Positions 1 to 11,800 of a stretch of DNA of 64,000 bases are shown here, piece after piece. The DNA is taken from positions 1 to 64,000 of the forward strand of contig CAXHSA010000009.1 in NCBI GenBank assembly GCA_964019055.1. The letters run 5' to 3'. A program made the position numbers and the translations under genes. The notes beneath the pieces were generated by a model. The model was not told the DNA's origin, did not search any database, and worked only from the letters and a program-made list of their open reading frames with translations. Origin of the DNA: Anthopleura xanthogrammica (Eukaryota > Cnidaria > Anthozoa > Actiniaria > Actiniidae). Every line of letters begins with the position of its first letter. The stretch's first letter is position 1.

Positions 1-245
1 TTTTTTGGGCTAAAAAGCTTTTTTTCCCAGCAAAACAGTGTTTTGGACACCTAAAATGTGCTTTTCTCGTCCAAAACTTGCGTTTAGCAGTGAAAACGTC
101 GTGTTTTGAGCAAAAGAAAATTCTCAGCAAATTTCAAATTTTCTCAGCAAAAAACACCTTTTTTGACCAAAAAGCACCTTTACTCAGCCAAAACCGCATT
201 TTTTTTTCGCCAAAAAGTCGTGTTTTTATCTCAAGAGGTATTTTC
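1..245 (+). repeat. Partial monomer at the left edge
   Basis: The window opens at monomer position 86, inside the T6 run, and runs to the end of the unit. It carries T9 instead of T8 before CGCC, giving 245 bases for 244 consensus positions. The array clearly continues to the left. Confidence 0.95.
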
Positions 246-1563
246 ATGAGCAAAAAGTGGGGGTTTCAGCAAACAGGTCACGCCGTCAGCGAAAAACCTG
301 GTTTTGAGAGCCAAAATGGCCATTTTTCAGTTTTTTGAGCTAAAAAGGTTTTTTTCCCCAGCAAAACAGTGTTTTGGACACCTAAAATGTGCTTTTCTCG
401 TCCAAAAGTTGCGTTTAGCAGTGAAAACGTCGTGTTTTGAGCAAAAGAAAATTCTCAGCAAATTTCAAATTTTCTCAGCAAAAAACACCTTTTTTGACCA
501 TAAAGCACCTTTACTCAGCCAAAACCGCATTTTTTTTCGCCAAAAAGTCGTGTTTTTATCTCAAGAGGTATTTTCATGAGCAAAAAGTGGGGGTTTCAGC
601 AAACAGGTCACGCCGTCAGCGAAAAACCTGGTTTTGAGAGCCAAAATGGCCATTTTTCAGGTTTTTGGGCTAAAAAGCTTTTTTTCCCAGCAAAACAGTG
701 TTTTGGACACCTAAAATGTGCTTTTCTCGTCCAAAACTTGCGTTTAGCAGTGAAAACGTCGTGTTTTGAGCAAAAGAAAATTCTCAGCAAATTTCAAATT
801 TTCTCAGCAAAAAACACCTTTTTTGACCAAAAAGCACCTTTACTCAGCCAAAACCGCATTTTTTTTCGCCAAAAAGTCGTGTTTTTATCTCAAGAGGTAT
901 TTTCATGAGCAAAAAGTGGGGGTTTCAGCAAACAGGTCACGCCGTCAGCGAAAAACCTGGTTTTGAGAGCCAAAATGGCCATTTTTCAGTTTTTTGGGCT
1001 AAAAAGCTTTTTTTCCCCAGCAAAACAGTGTTTTGGACACCTAAAATGTGCTTTTCTCGTCCAAAACTTGCGTTTAGCAGTGAAAACGTCGTGTTTTGAG
1101 CAAAAGAAAATTCTCAGCAAATTTCAAATTTTCTCAGCAAAAAACACCTTTTTTGACCAAAAAGCACCTTTACTCAGCCAAAACCGCATTTTTTTTCGCC
1201 AAAAAGTCGTGTTTTTATCTCAAGAGGTATTTTCATGAGCAAAAAGTGGGGGTTTCAGCAAACAGGTCACGCCGTCAGCGAAAAACCTGGTTTTGAGAGC
1301 CAAAATGGCCATTTTTCAGTTTTTTGGGCTAAAAAGCTTTTTTTCCCAGCAAAACAGTGTTTTGGACACCTAAAATGTGCTTTTCTCGTCCAAAACTTGC
1401 GTTTAGCAGTGAAAACGTCGTGTTTTGAGCAAAAGAAAATTCTCAGCAAATTTCAAATTTTCTCAGCAAAAAACACCTTTTTTGACCAAAAAGCACCTTT
1501 ACTCAGCCAAAACCGCATTTTTTTTCGCCAAAAAGTCGTGTTTTTATCTCAAGAGGTATTTTC
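246..1563 (+). repeat. Left block with singular variants and two 330-bp units
   Basis: The copy at 246 is the most divergent in this part: G to A in GGGCT, AAAAAGG with an extra C in the C-run, AAAAGTTGCG instead of AAAACTTGCG, and CCATAAAG instead of CCAAAAAG. It is 330 bp. The copy at 576 has CAGGTTTTT for CAGTTTTTT. The copy at 905 has an extra C (T7C4) and is 330 bp. The copy at 1235 is consensus. Several of these changes are not seen elsewhere in the window. Confidence 0.9.
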
Positions 1564-2221
1564 ATGAGCAAAAAGTGGGGGTTTCAGCAAACAGGTCACG
1601 CCGTCAGCGAAAAACCTGGTTTTGAGAGCCAAAATGGCCATTTTTCAGTTTTTTGGGCTAAAAAGCTTTTTTTCCCAGCAAAACAGTGTTTTGGACACCT
1701 AAAATGTGCTTTTCTCGTCCAAAACTTGCGTTTAGCAGTGAAAACGTCGTGTTTTGAGCAAAAGAAAATTCTCAGCAAATTTCAAATTTTCTCAGCAAAA
1801 AACACCTTTTTTGACCAAAAAGCACCTTTACTCAGCCAAAACCGCATTTTTTTTCGCCAAAAAGTCGTGTTTTTATCTCAAGAGGTATTTTCATGAGCAA
1901 AAAGTGGGGGTTTCAGCAAACAGGTCACGCCGTCAGCGAAAAACCTGGTTTTGAGAGCCAAAATGGCCATTTTTCAGTTTTTTGGGCTAAAAAGCTTTTT
2001 TTCCCAGCAAAACAGTGTTTTGGACACCTAAAATGTGCTTTTCTCGTCCAAAACTTGCGTTTAGCAGTGAAAACGTCGTGTTTTGAGCAAAAGAAAATTC
2101 TCAGCAAATTTCAAATTTTCTCAGCAAAAAACACCTTTTTTGACCAAAAAGCACCTTTACTCAGCCAAAACCTTATTTTTTTTCGCCAAAAAGTCGTGTT
2201 TTTATCTCAAGAGGTATTTTC

Positions 2222-5200
2222 ATGAGCAAAAAGTGGGGGTTTCAGCAAACAGGTCACGCCGTCAGCGAAAAACCTGGTTTTGAGAGCCAAAATGGCCATT
2301 TTTCAGTTTTTTGGGCTAAAAGGCTTTTTTCTTCAGCAAAACAGTGTTTTGGACACCTAAAATGTGCTTTTCTCGTCCAAAACTTGCGTTTAGCAGTGAA
2401 AACGTCGTGTTTTGAGCAAAAGAAAATTCTCAGCAAATTTCAAATTTTCTCAGCAAAAAACACCTTTTTTGACCAAAAAGCACCTTTGCTCAGCCAAAAC
2501 CGCATTTTTTTTCGCCAAAAAGTCGTGTTTTTATCTCAAGAGGTATTTTCATGAGCAAAAAGTGGGGGTTTCAGCAAACAGGTCACGCCGTCAGCGAAAA
2601 ACCTGGTTTTGAGAGCCAAAATGGCCATTTTTCAGTTTTTTGGGCTAAAAAGCTTTTTTTCCCAGCAAAACAGTGTTTTGGACACCTAAAATGTGCTTTT
2701 CTCGTCCAAAACTTGCGTTTAGCAGTGAAAACGTCGTGTTTTGAGCAAAAGAAAATTCTCAGCAAATTTCAAATTTTCTCAGCAAAAAACACCTTTTTTG
2801 ACCAAAAAGCACCTTTACTCAGCCAAAACCGCATTTTTTTTCGCCAAAAAGTCGTGTTTTTATCTCAAGAGGTATTTTCATGAGCAAAAAGTGGGGGTTT
2901 CAGCAAACAGGTCACGCCGTCAGCGAAAAACCTGGTTTTGAGAGCCAAAATGGCCATTTTTCAGTTTTTTGGGCTAAAAGGCTTTTTTCCCCAGCAAAAC
3001 AGTGTTTTGGACACCTAAAATGTGCTTTTCTCGTCCAAAACTTGCGTTTAGCAGTGAAAACGTCGTGTTTTGAGCAAAAGAAAATTCTCAGCAAATTTCA
3101 AATTTTCTCAGCAAAAAACACCTTTTTTGACCAAAAAGCACCTTTACTCAGCCAAAACCGCATTTTTTTTCGCCAAAAAGTCGTGTTTTTATCTCAAGAG
3201 GTATTTTCATGAGCAAAAAGTGGGGGTTTCAGCAAACAGGTCACGCCGTCAGCGAAAAACCTGGTTTTGAGAGCCAAAATGGCCATTTTTCAGTTTTTTG
3301 GGCTAAAAGGCTTTTTTCCCCACCAAAACAGTGTTTTGGACACCTAAAATGTGCTTTTCTCGTCCAAAACTTGCGTTTAGCAGTGAAAACGTCGTGTTTT
3401 GAGCAAAAGAAAATTCTCAGCAAATTTCAAATTTTCTCAGCAAAAAACACCTTTTTTGACCAAAAAGCACCTTTGCTCAGCCAAAACCGCATTTTTTTTC
3501 GCCAAAAAGTCGTGTTTTTATCTCAAGAGGTATTTTCATGAGCAAAAAGTGGGGGTTTCAGCAAACAGGTCACGCCGTCAGCGAAAAACCTGGTTTTGAG
3601 AGCCAAAATGGCCATTTTTCAGTTTTTTGGGCTAAAAAGCTTTTTTTCCCAGCAAAACAGTGTTTTGGACACCTAAAATGTGCTTTTCTCGTCCAAAACT
3701 TGCGTTTAGCAGTGAAAACGTCGTGTTTTGAGCAAAAGAAAATTCTCAGCAAATTTCAAATTTTCTCAGCAAAAAACACCTTTTTTGACCAAAAAGCACC
3801 TTTACTCAGCCAAAACCGCATTTTTTTTCGCCAAAAAGTCGTGTTTTTATCTCAAGAGGTATTTTCATGAGCAAAAAGTGGGGGTTTCAGCAAACAGGTC
3901 ACGCCGTCAGCGAAAAACCTGGTTTTGAGAGCCAAAATGGCCATTTTTCAGTTTTTTGGGCTAAAAAGCTTTTTTTCCCAGCAAAACAGTGTTTTGGACA
4001 CCTAAAATGTGCTTTTCTAGTCCAAAACTTGCGTTTAGCAGTGAAAACGTCGTGTTTTGAGCAAAAGAAAATTCTCAGCAAATTTCAAATTTTCTCAGCA
4101 AAAAACACCTTTTTTGACCAAAAAGCACCTTTACTCAGCCAAAACCGCATTTTTTTTCGCCAAAAAGTCGTGTTTTTATCTCAAGAGGTATTTTCATGAG
4201 CAAAAAGTGGGGGTTTCAGCAAACAGGTCACGCCGTCAGCGAAAAACCTGGTTTTGAGAGCCAAAATGGCCATTTTTCAGTTTTTTGGGCTAAAAAGCTT
4301 TTTTTCCCAGCAAAACAGTGTTTTGGACACCTAAAATGTGCTTTTCTCGTCCAAAACTTGCGTTTAGCAGTGAAAACGTCGTGTTTTGAGCAAAAGAAAA
4401 TTCTCAGCAAATTTCAAATTTTCTCAGCAAAAAACACCTTTTTTGACCAAAAAGCACCTTTACTCAGCCAAAACCGCATTTTTTTTCGCCAAAAAGTCGT
4501 GTTTTTATCTCAAGAGGTATTTTCATGAGCAAAAAGTGGGGGTTTCAGCAAACAGGTCACGCCGTCAGCGAAAAACCTGGTTTTGAGAGCCAAAATGGCC
4601 ATTTTTCAGTTTTTTGGGCTAAAAAGCTTTTTTTCCCAGCAAAACAGTGTTTTGGACACCTAAAATGTGCTTTTCTCGTCCAAAACTTGCGTTTAGCAGT
4701 GAAAACGTCGTGTTTTGAGCAAAAGAAAATTCTCAGCAAATTTCAAATTTTCTCAGCAAAAAACACCTTTTTTGACCAAAAAGCACCTTTACTCAGCCAA
4801 AACCGCATTTTTTTTCACCAAAAAGTCGTGTTTTTATCTCAAGAGGTATTTTCATGAGCAAAAAGTGGGGGTTTCAGCAAACAGGTCACGCCGTCAGCGA
4901 AAAACCTGGTTTTGAGAGCCAAAATGGCCATTTTTCAGTTTTTTGGGCTAAAAAGCTTTTTTTCCCAGCAAAACAGTGTTTTGGACACCTAAAATGTGCT
5001 TTTCTCGTCCAAAACTTGCGTTTAGCAGTGAAAACGTCGTGTTTTGAGCAAAAGAAAATTCTCAGCAAATTTCAAATTTTCTCAGCAAAAAACACCTTTT
5101 TTGACCAAAAAGCACCTTTACTCAGCCAAAACCGCATTTTTTTTCGCCAAAAAGTCGTGTTTTTATCTCAAGAGGTATTTTCATGAGCAAAAAGTGGGGG

Positions 5201-8200
5201 TTTCAGCAAACAGGTCACGCCGTCAGCGAAAAACCTGGTTTTGAGAGCCAAAATGGCCATTTTTCAGTTTTTTGGGCTAAAAGGCTTTTTTCCCCAGCAA
5301 AACAGTGTTTTGGACACCTAAAATGTGCTTTTCTCGTCCAAAACTTGCGTTTAGCAGTGAAAACGTCGTGTTTTGAGCAAAAGAAAATTCTCAGCAAATT
5401 TCAAATTTTCTCAGCAAAAAACACCTTTTTTGACCAAAAAGCACCTTTACTCAGCCAAAACCGCATTTTTTTTCGCCAAAAAGTCGTGTTTTTATCTCAA
5501 GAGGTATTTTCATGAGCAAAAAGTGGGGGTTTCAGCAAACAGGTCACGCCGTCAGCGAAAAACCTGGTTTTGAGAGCCAAAATGGCCATTTTTCAGTTTT
5601 TTGGGCTAAAAGGCTTTTTTCCCCAGCAAAACAGTGTTTTGGACACCTAAAATGTGCTTTTCTCGTCCAAAACTTGCGTTTAGCAGTGAAAACGTCGTGT
5701 TTTGAGCAAAAGAAAATTCTCAGCAAATTTCAAATTTTCTCAGCAAAAAACACCTTTTTTGACCAAAAAGCACCTTTGCTCAGCCAAAACCGCATTTTTT
5801 TTCGCCAAAAAGTCGTGTTTTTATCTCAAGAGGTATTTTCATGAGCAAAAAGTGGGGGTTTCAGCAAACAGGTCACGCCGTCAGCGAAAAACCTGGTTTT
5901 GAGAGCCAAAATGGCCATTTTTCAGTTTTTTGGGCTAAAAAGCTTTTTTTCCCAGCAAAACAGTGTTTTGGACACCTAAAATGTGCTTTTCTCGTCCAAA
6001 ACTTGCGTTTAGCAGTGAAAACGTCGTGTTTTGAGCAAAAGAAAATTCTCAGCAAATTTCAAATTTTCTCAGCAAAAAACACCTTTTTTGACCAAAAAGC
6101 ACCTTTACTCAGCCAAAACCGCATTTTTTTTCGCCAAAAAGTCGTGTTTTTATCTCAAGAGGTATTTTCATGAGCAAAAAGTGGGGGTTTCAGCAAACAG
6201 GTCACGCCGTCAGCGAAAAACCTGGTTTTGAGAGCCAAAATGGCCATTTTTCAGTTTTTTGGGCTAAAAAGCTTTTTTTCCCAGCAAAACAGTGTTTTGG
6301 ACACCTAAAATGTGCTTTTCTCGTCCAAAACTTGCGTTTAGCAGTGAAAACGTCGTGTTTTGAGCAAAAGAAAATTCTCAGCAAATTTCAAATTTTCTCA
6401 GCAAAAAACACCTTTTTTGACCAAAAAGCACCTTTACTCAGCCAAAACCGCATTTTTTTTCGCCAAAAAGTCGTGTTTTTATCTCAAGAGGTATTTTCAT
6501 GAGCAAAAAGTGGGGGTTTCAGCAAACAGGTCACGCCGTCAGCGAAAAACCTGGTTTTGAGAGCCAAAATGGCCATTTTTCAGTTTTTTGGGCTAAAAAG
6601 CTTTTTTTCCCAGCAAAACAGTGTTTTGGACACCTAAAATGTGCTTTTCTCGTCCAAAACTTGCGTTTAGCAGTGAAAACGTCGTGTTTTGAGCAAAAGA
6701 AAATTCTCAGCAAATTTCAAATTTTCTCAGCAAAAAACACCTTTTTTGACCAAAAAGCACCTTTACTCAGCCAAAACCGCATTTTTTTTCGCCAAAAAGT
6801 CGTGTTTTTATCTCAAGAGGTATTTTCATGAGCAAAAAGTGGGGGTTTCAGCAAACAGGTCACGCCGTCAGCGAAAAACCTGGTTTTGAGAGCCAAAATG
6901 GCCATTTTTCAGTTTTTTGGGCTAAAAGGCTTTTTTCCCCAGCAAAACAGTGTTTTGGACACCTAAAATGTGCTTTTCTCGTCCAAAACTTGCGTTTAGC
7001 AGTGAAAACGTCGTGTTTTGAGCAAAAGAAAATTCTCAGCAAATTTCAAATTTTCTCAGCAAAAAACACCTTTTTTGACCAAAAAGCACCTTTACTCAGC
7101 CAAAACCGCATTTTTTTTCGCCAAAAAGTCGTGTTTTTATCTCAAGAGGTATTTTCATGAGCAAAAAGTGGGGGTTTCAGCAAACAGGTCACGCCGTCAG
7201 CGAAAAACCTGGTTTTGAGAGCCAAAATGGCCATTTTTCAGTTTTTTGGGCTAAAAGGCTTTTTTCCCCAGCAAAACAGTGTTTTGGACACCTAAAATGT
7301 GCTTTTCTCGTCCAAAACTTGCGTTTAGCAGTGAAAACGTCGTGTTTTGAGCAAAAGAAAATTCTCAGCAAATTTCAAATTTTCTCAGCAAAAAACACCT
7401 TTTTTGACCAAAAAGCACCTTTGCTCAGCCAAAACCGCATTTTTTTTCGCCAAAAAGTCGTGTTTTTATCTCAAGAGGTATTTTCATGAGCAAAAAGTGG
7501 GGGTTTCAGCAAACAGGTCACGCCGTCAGCGAAAAACCTGGTTTTGAGAGCCAAAATGGCCATTTTTCAGTTTTTTGGGCTAAAAAGCTTTTTTTCCCAG
7601 CAAAACAGTGTTTTGGACACCTAAAATGTGCTTTTCTCGTCCAAAACTTGCGTTTAGCAGTGAAAACGTCGTGTTTTGAGCAAAAGAAAATTCTCAGCAA
7701 ATTTCAAATTTTCTCAGCAAAAAACACCTTTTTTGACCAAAAAGCACCTTTACTCAGCCAAAACCGCATTTTTTTTCGCCAAAAAGTCGTGTTTTTATCT
7801 CAAGAGGTATTTTCATGAGCAAAAAGTGGGGGTTTCAGCAAACAGGTCACGCCGTCAGCGAAAAACCTGGTTTTGAGAGCCAAAATGGCCATTTTTCAGT
7901 TTTTTGGGCTAAAAAGCTTTTTTTCCCAGCAAAACAGTGTTTTGGACACCTAAAATGTGCTTTTCTCGTCCAAAACTTGCGTTTAGCAGTGAAAACGTCG
8001 TGTTTTGAGCAAAAGAAAATTCTCAGCAAATTTCAAATTTTCTCAGCAAAAAACACCTTTTTTGACCAAAAAGCACCTTTACTCAGCCAAAACCGCATTT
8101 TTTTTCGCCAAAAAGTCGTGTTTTTATCTCAAGAGGTATTTTCATGAGCAAAAAGTGGGGGTTTCAGCAAACAGGTCACGCCGTCAGCGAAAAACCTGGT

Positions 8201-8801
8201 TTTGAGAGCCAAAATGGCCATTTTTCAGTTTTTTGGGCTAAAAAGCTTTTTTTCCCAGCAAAACAGTGTTTTGGACACCTAAAATGTGCTTTTCTCGTCC
8301 AAAACTTGCGTTTAGCAGTGAAAACGTCGTGTTTTGAGCAAAAGAAAATTCTCAGCAAATTTCAAATTTTCTCAGCAAAAAACACCTTTTTTGACCAAAA
8401 AGCACCTTTACTCAGCCAAAACCGCATTTTTTTTCACCAAAAAGTCGTGTTTTTATCTCAAGAGGTATTTTCATGAGCAAAAAGTGGGGGTTTCAGCAAA
8501 CAGGTCACGCCGTCAGCGAAAAACCTGGTTTTGAGAGCCAAAATGGCCATTTTTCAGTTTTTTGGGCTAAAAAGCTTTTTTTCCCAGCAAAACAGTGTTT
8601 TGGACACCTAAAATGTGCTTTTCTCGTCCAAAACTTGCGTTTAGCAGTGAAAACGTCGTGTTTTGAGCAAAAGAAAATTCTCAGCAAATTTCAAATTTTC
8701 TCAGCAAAAAACACCTTTTTTGACCAAAAAGCACCTTTACTCAGCCAAAACCGCATTTTTTTTCGCCAAAAAGTCGTGTTTTTATCTCAAGAGGTATTTT
8801 C
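2222..8801 (+). repeat. AAAAGGC / TTTGCTC variant family
   Basis: Monomers starting at 2222, 2880, 3209, 5183, 5512, 6828 and 7157 have AAAAGGC followed by T6 instead of AAAAAGC followed by T7. Those at 2222, 3209, 5512 and 7157 also have TTTGCTC for TTTACTC. The pair 'AAAAGGC copy then AAAAGGC + TTTGCTC copy' occurs three times, at 2880, 5183 and 6828. The copies at 4525 and 8144 share CACC for CGCC after the T8 run. Shared private changes in repeated order show amplification of multi-monomer blocks. Confidence 0.9.
5183..8472 (+). repeat. Tandem 5-monomer higher-order repeat (1645 bp, two copies)
   Basis: Block 5183-6827 and block 6828-8472 have the same order: an AAAAGGC copy, an AAAAGGC copy with TTTGCTC, then three consensus-like copies. 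They differ in that the fifth copy of the second block, at 8144, has CACC after the T8 run. An earlier related block starts at 2880 but has one more monomer between its TTTGCTC copy (3209) and its CACC copy (4525), consistent with unequal exchange out of register by one monomer. Confidence 0.75.
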
Positions 8802-11800
8802 ATGAGCAAAAAGTGGGGGTTTCAGCAAACAGGTCACGCCGTCAGCGAAAAACCTGGTTTTGAGAGCCAAAATGGCCATTTTTCAGTTTTTTGGGCTAAA
8901 AAGCTTTTTTTCCCAGCAAAACAGTGTTTTGGACACCTAAAATGTGCTTTTCTCGTCCAAAACTTGCGTTTAGCAGTGAAAACGTCGTGTTTTGAGCAAA
9001 AGAAAATTCTCAGCAAATTTCAAATTTTCTCAGCAAAAAACACCTTTTTTGACCAAAAAGCACCTTTACTCAGCCAAAACCGCATTTTTTTTCGCCAAAA
9101 AGTCGTGTTTTTATCTCAAGAGGTATTTTCATGAGCAAAAAGTGGGGGTTTCAGCAAACAGGTCACGCCGTCAGCGAAAAACCTGGTTTTGAGAGCCAAA
9201 ATGGCCATTTTTCAGTTTTTTGGGCTAAAAAGCTTTTTTTCCCAGCAAAACAGTGTTTTGGACACCTAAAATGTGCTTTTCTCGTCCAAAACTTGCGTTT
9301 AGCAGTGAAAACGTCGTGTTTTGAGCAAAAGAAAATTCTCAGCAAATTTCAAATTTTCTCAGCAAAAAACACCTTTTTTGACCAAAAAGCACCTTTACTC
9401 AGCCAAAACCGCATTTTTTTTCGCCAAAAAGTCGTGTTTTTATCTCAAGAGGTATTTTCATGAGCAAAAAGTGGGGGTTTCAGCAAACAGGTCACGCCGT
9501 CAGCGAAAAACCTGGTTTTGAGAGCCAAAATGGCCATTTTTCAGTTTTTTGGGCTAAAAAGCTTTTTTTCCCAGCAAAACAGTGTTTTGGACACCTAAAA
9601 TGTGCTTTTCTCGTCCAAAACTTGCGTTTAGCAGTGAAAACGTCGTGTTTTGAGCAAAAGAAAATTCTCAGCAAATTTCAAATTTTCTCAGCAAAAAACA
9701 CCTTTTTTGACCAAAAAGCACCTTTACTCAGCCAAAACCGCATTTTTTTTCGCCAAAAAGTCGTGTTTTTATCTCAAGAGGTATTTTCATGAGCAAAAAG
9801 TGGGGGTTTCAGCAAACAGGTCACGCCGTCAGCGAAAAACCTGGTTTTGAGAGCCAAAATGGCCATTTTTCAGTTTTTTGGGCTAAAAAGCTTTTTTTCC
9901 CAGCAAAACAGTGTTTTGGACACCTAAAATGTGCTTTGCTCGTCCAAAACTTGCGTTTAGCAGTGAAAACGTCGTGTTTTGAGCAAAAGAAAATTCTCAG
10001 CAAATTTCAAATTTTCTCAGCAAAAAACACCTTTTTTGACCAAAAAGCACCTTTACTCAGCCAAAACCGCATTTTTTTTCGCCAAAAAGTCGTGTTTTTA
10101 TCTCAAGAGGTATTTTCATGAGCAAAAAGTGGGGGTTTCAGCAAACAGGTCACGCCGTCAGCGAAAAACCTGGTTTTGAGAGCCAAAATGGCCATTTTTC
10201 AGTTTTTTGGGCTAACAAGCTTTTTTCCCCAGCAAAACAGTGTTTTGGACACCTAAAATGTGCTTTTCTCGTCCAAAACTTGCGTTTAGCAGTGAAAACG
10301 TCGTGTTTTGAGCAAAAGAAAATTCTCAGCAAATTTCAAATTTTCTCAGCAAAAAACACCTTTTTTGACCAAAAAGCACCTTTACTCAGCCAAAACCGCA
10401 TTTTTTTTCGCCAAAAAGTCGTGTTTTTATCTCAAGAGGTATTTTCATGAGCAAAAAGTGGGGGTTTCAGCAAACAGGTCACGCCGTCAGCGAAAAACCT
10501 GGTTTTGAGAGCCAAAATGGCCATTTTTCAGTTTTTTGGGCTAAAAAGCTTTTTTCCCCAGCAAAACAGTGTTTTGGACACCTAAAATGTGCTTTTCTCG
10601 TCCAAAACTTGCGTTTAGCAGTGAAAACGTCGTGTTTTGAGCAAAAGAAAATTCTCAGCAAATTTCAAATTTTCTCAGCAAAAAACACCTTTTTTGACCA
10701 AAAAGCACCTTTACTCAGCCAAAACCGCATTTTTTTTCGCCAAAAAGTCGTGTTTTTATCTCAAGAGGTATTTTCATGAGCAAAAAGTGGGGGTTTCAGC
10801 AAACAGGTCACGCCGTCAGCGAAAAACCTGGTTTTGAGAGCCAAAATGGCCATTTTTCAGTTTTTTGGGCTAAAAAGCTTTTTTTCCCAGCAAAACAGTG
10901 TTTTGGACACCTAAAATGTGCTTTTCTCGTCCAAAACTTGCGTTTAGCAGTGAAAACGTCATGTTTTGAGCAAAAGAAAGTTCTCAGCAAATTTCAAATT
11001 TTCTCAGCAAAAAACACCTTTTTTGACCAAAAAGCACCTTTACTCAGCCAAAACCGCATTTTTTTTCGCCAAAAAGTCGTGTTTTTATCTCAAGAGGTAT
11101 TTTCATGAGCAAAAAGTGGGGGTTTCAGCAAACAGGTCACGCCGTCAGCGAAAAACCTGGTTTTGAGAGCCAAAATGGCCATTTTTCAGTTTTTTGGGCT
11201 AAAAAGCTTTTTTTCCCAGCAAAACGGTGTTTTGGACACCTAAAATGTGCTTTTCTCGTCCAAAACTTGCGTTTAGCAGTGAAAACGTCGTGTTTTGAGC
11301 AAAAGAAAATTCTCAGCAAATTTCAAATTTTCTCAGCAAAAAACACCTTTTTTGACCAAAAAGCACCTTTACTCAGCCAAAACCGCATTTTTTTTCGCCA
11401 AAAAGTCGTGTTTTTATCTCAAGAGGTATTTTCATGAGCAAAAAGTGGGGGTTTCAGCAAACAGGTCACGCCGTCAGCGAAAAACCTGGTTTTGAGAGCC
11501 AAAATGGCCATTTTTCAGTTTTTTGGGCTAAAAAGCTTTTTTCCCCAGCAAAACAGTGTTTTGGACACCTAAAATGTGCTTTTCTCGTCCAAAACTTGCG
11601 TTTAGCAGTGAAAACGTCGTGTTTTGAGCAAAAGAAAATTCTCAGCAAATTTCAAATTTTCTCAGCAAAAAACACCTTTTTTGACCAAAAAGCACCTTTA
11701 CTCAGCCAAAACCGCATTTTTTTTCGCCAAAAAGTCGTGTTTTTATCTCAAGAGGTATTTTCATGAGCAAAAAGTGGGGGTTTCAGCAAACAGGTCACGC

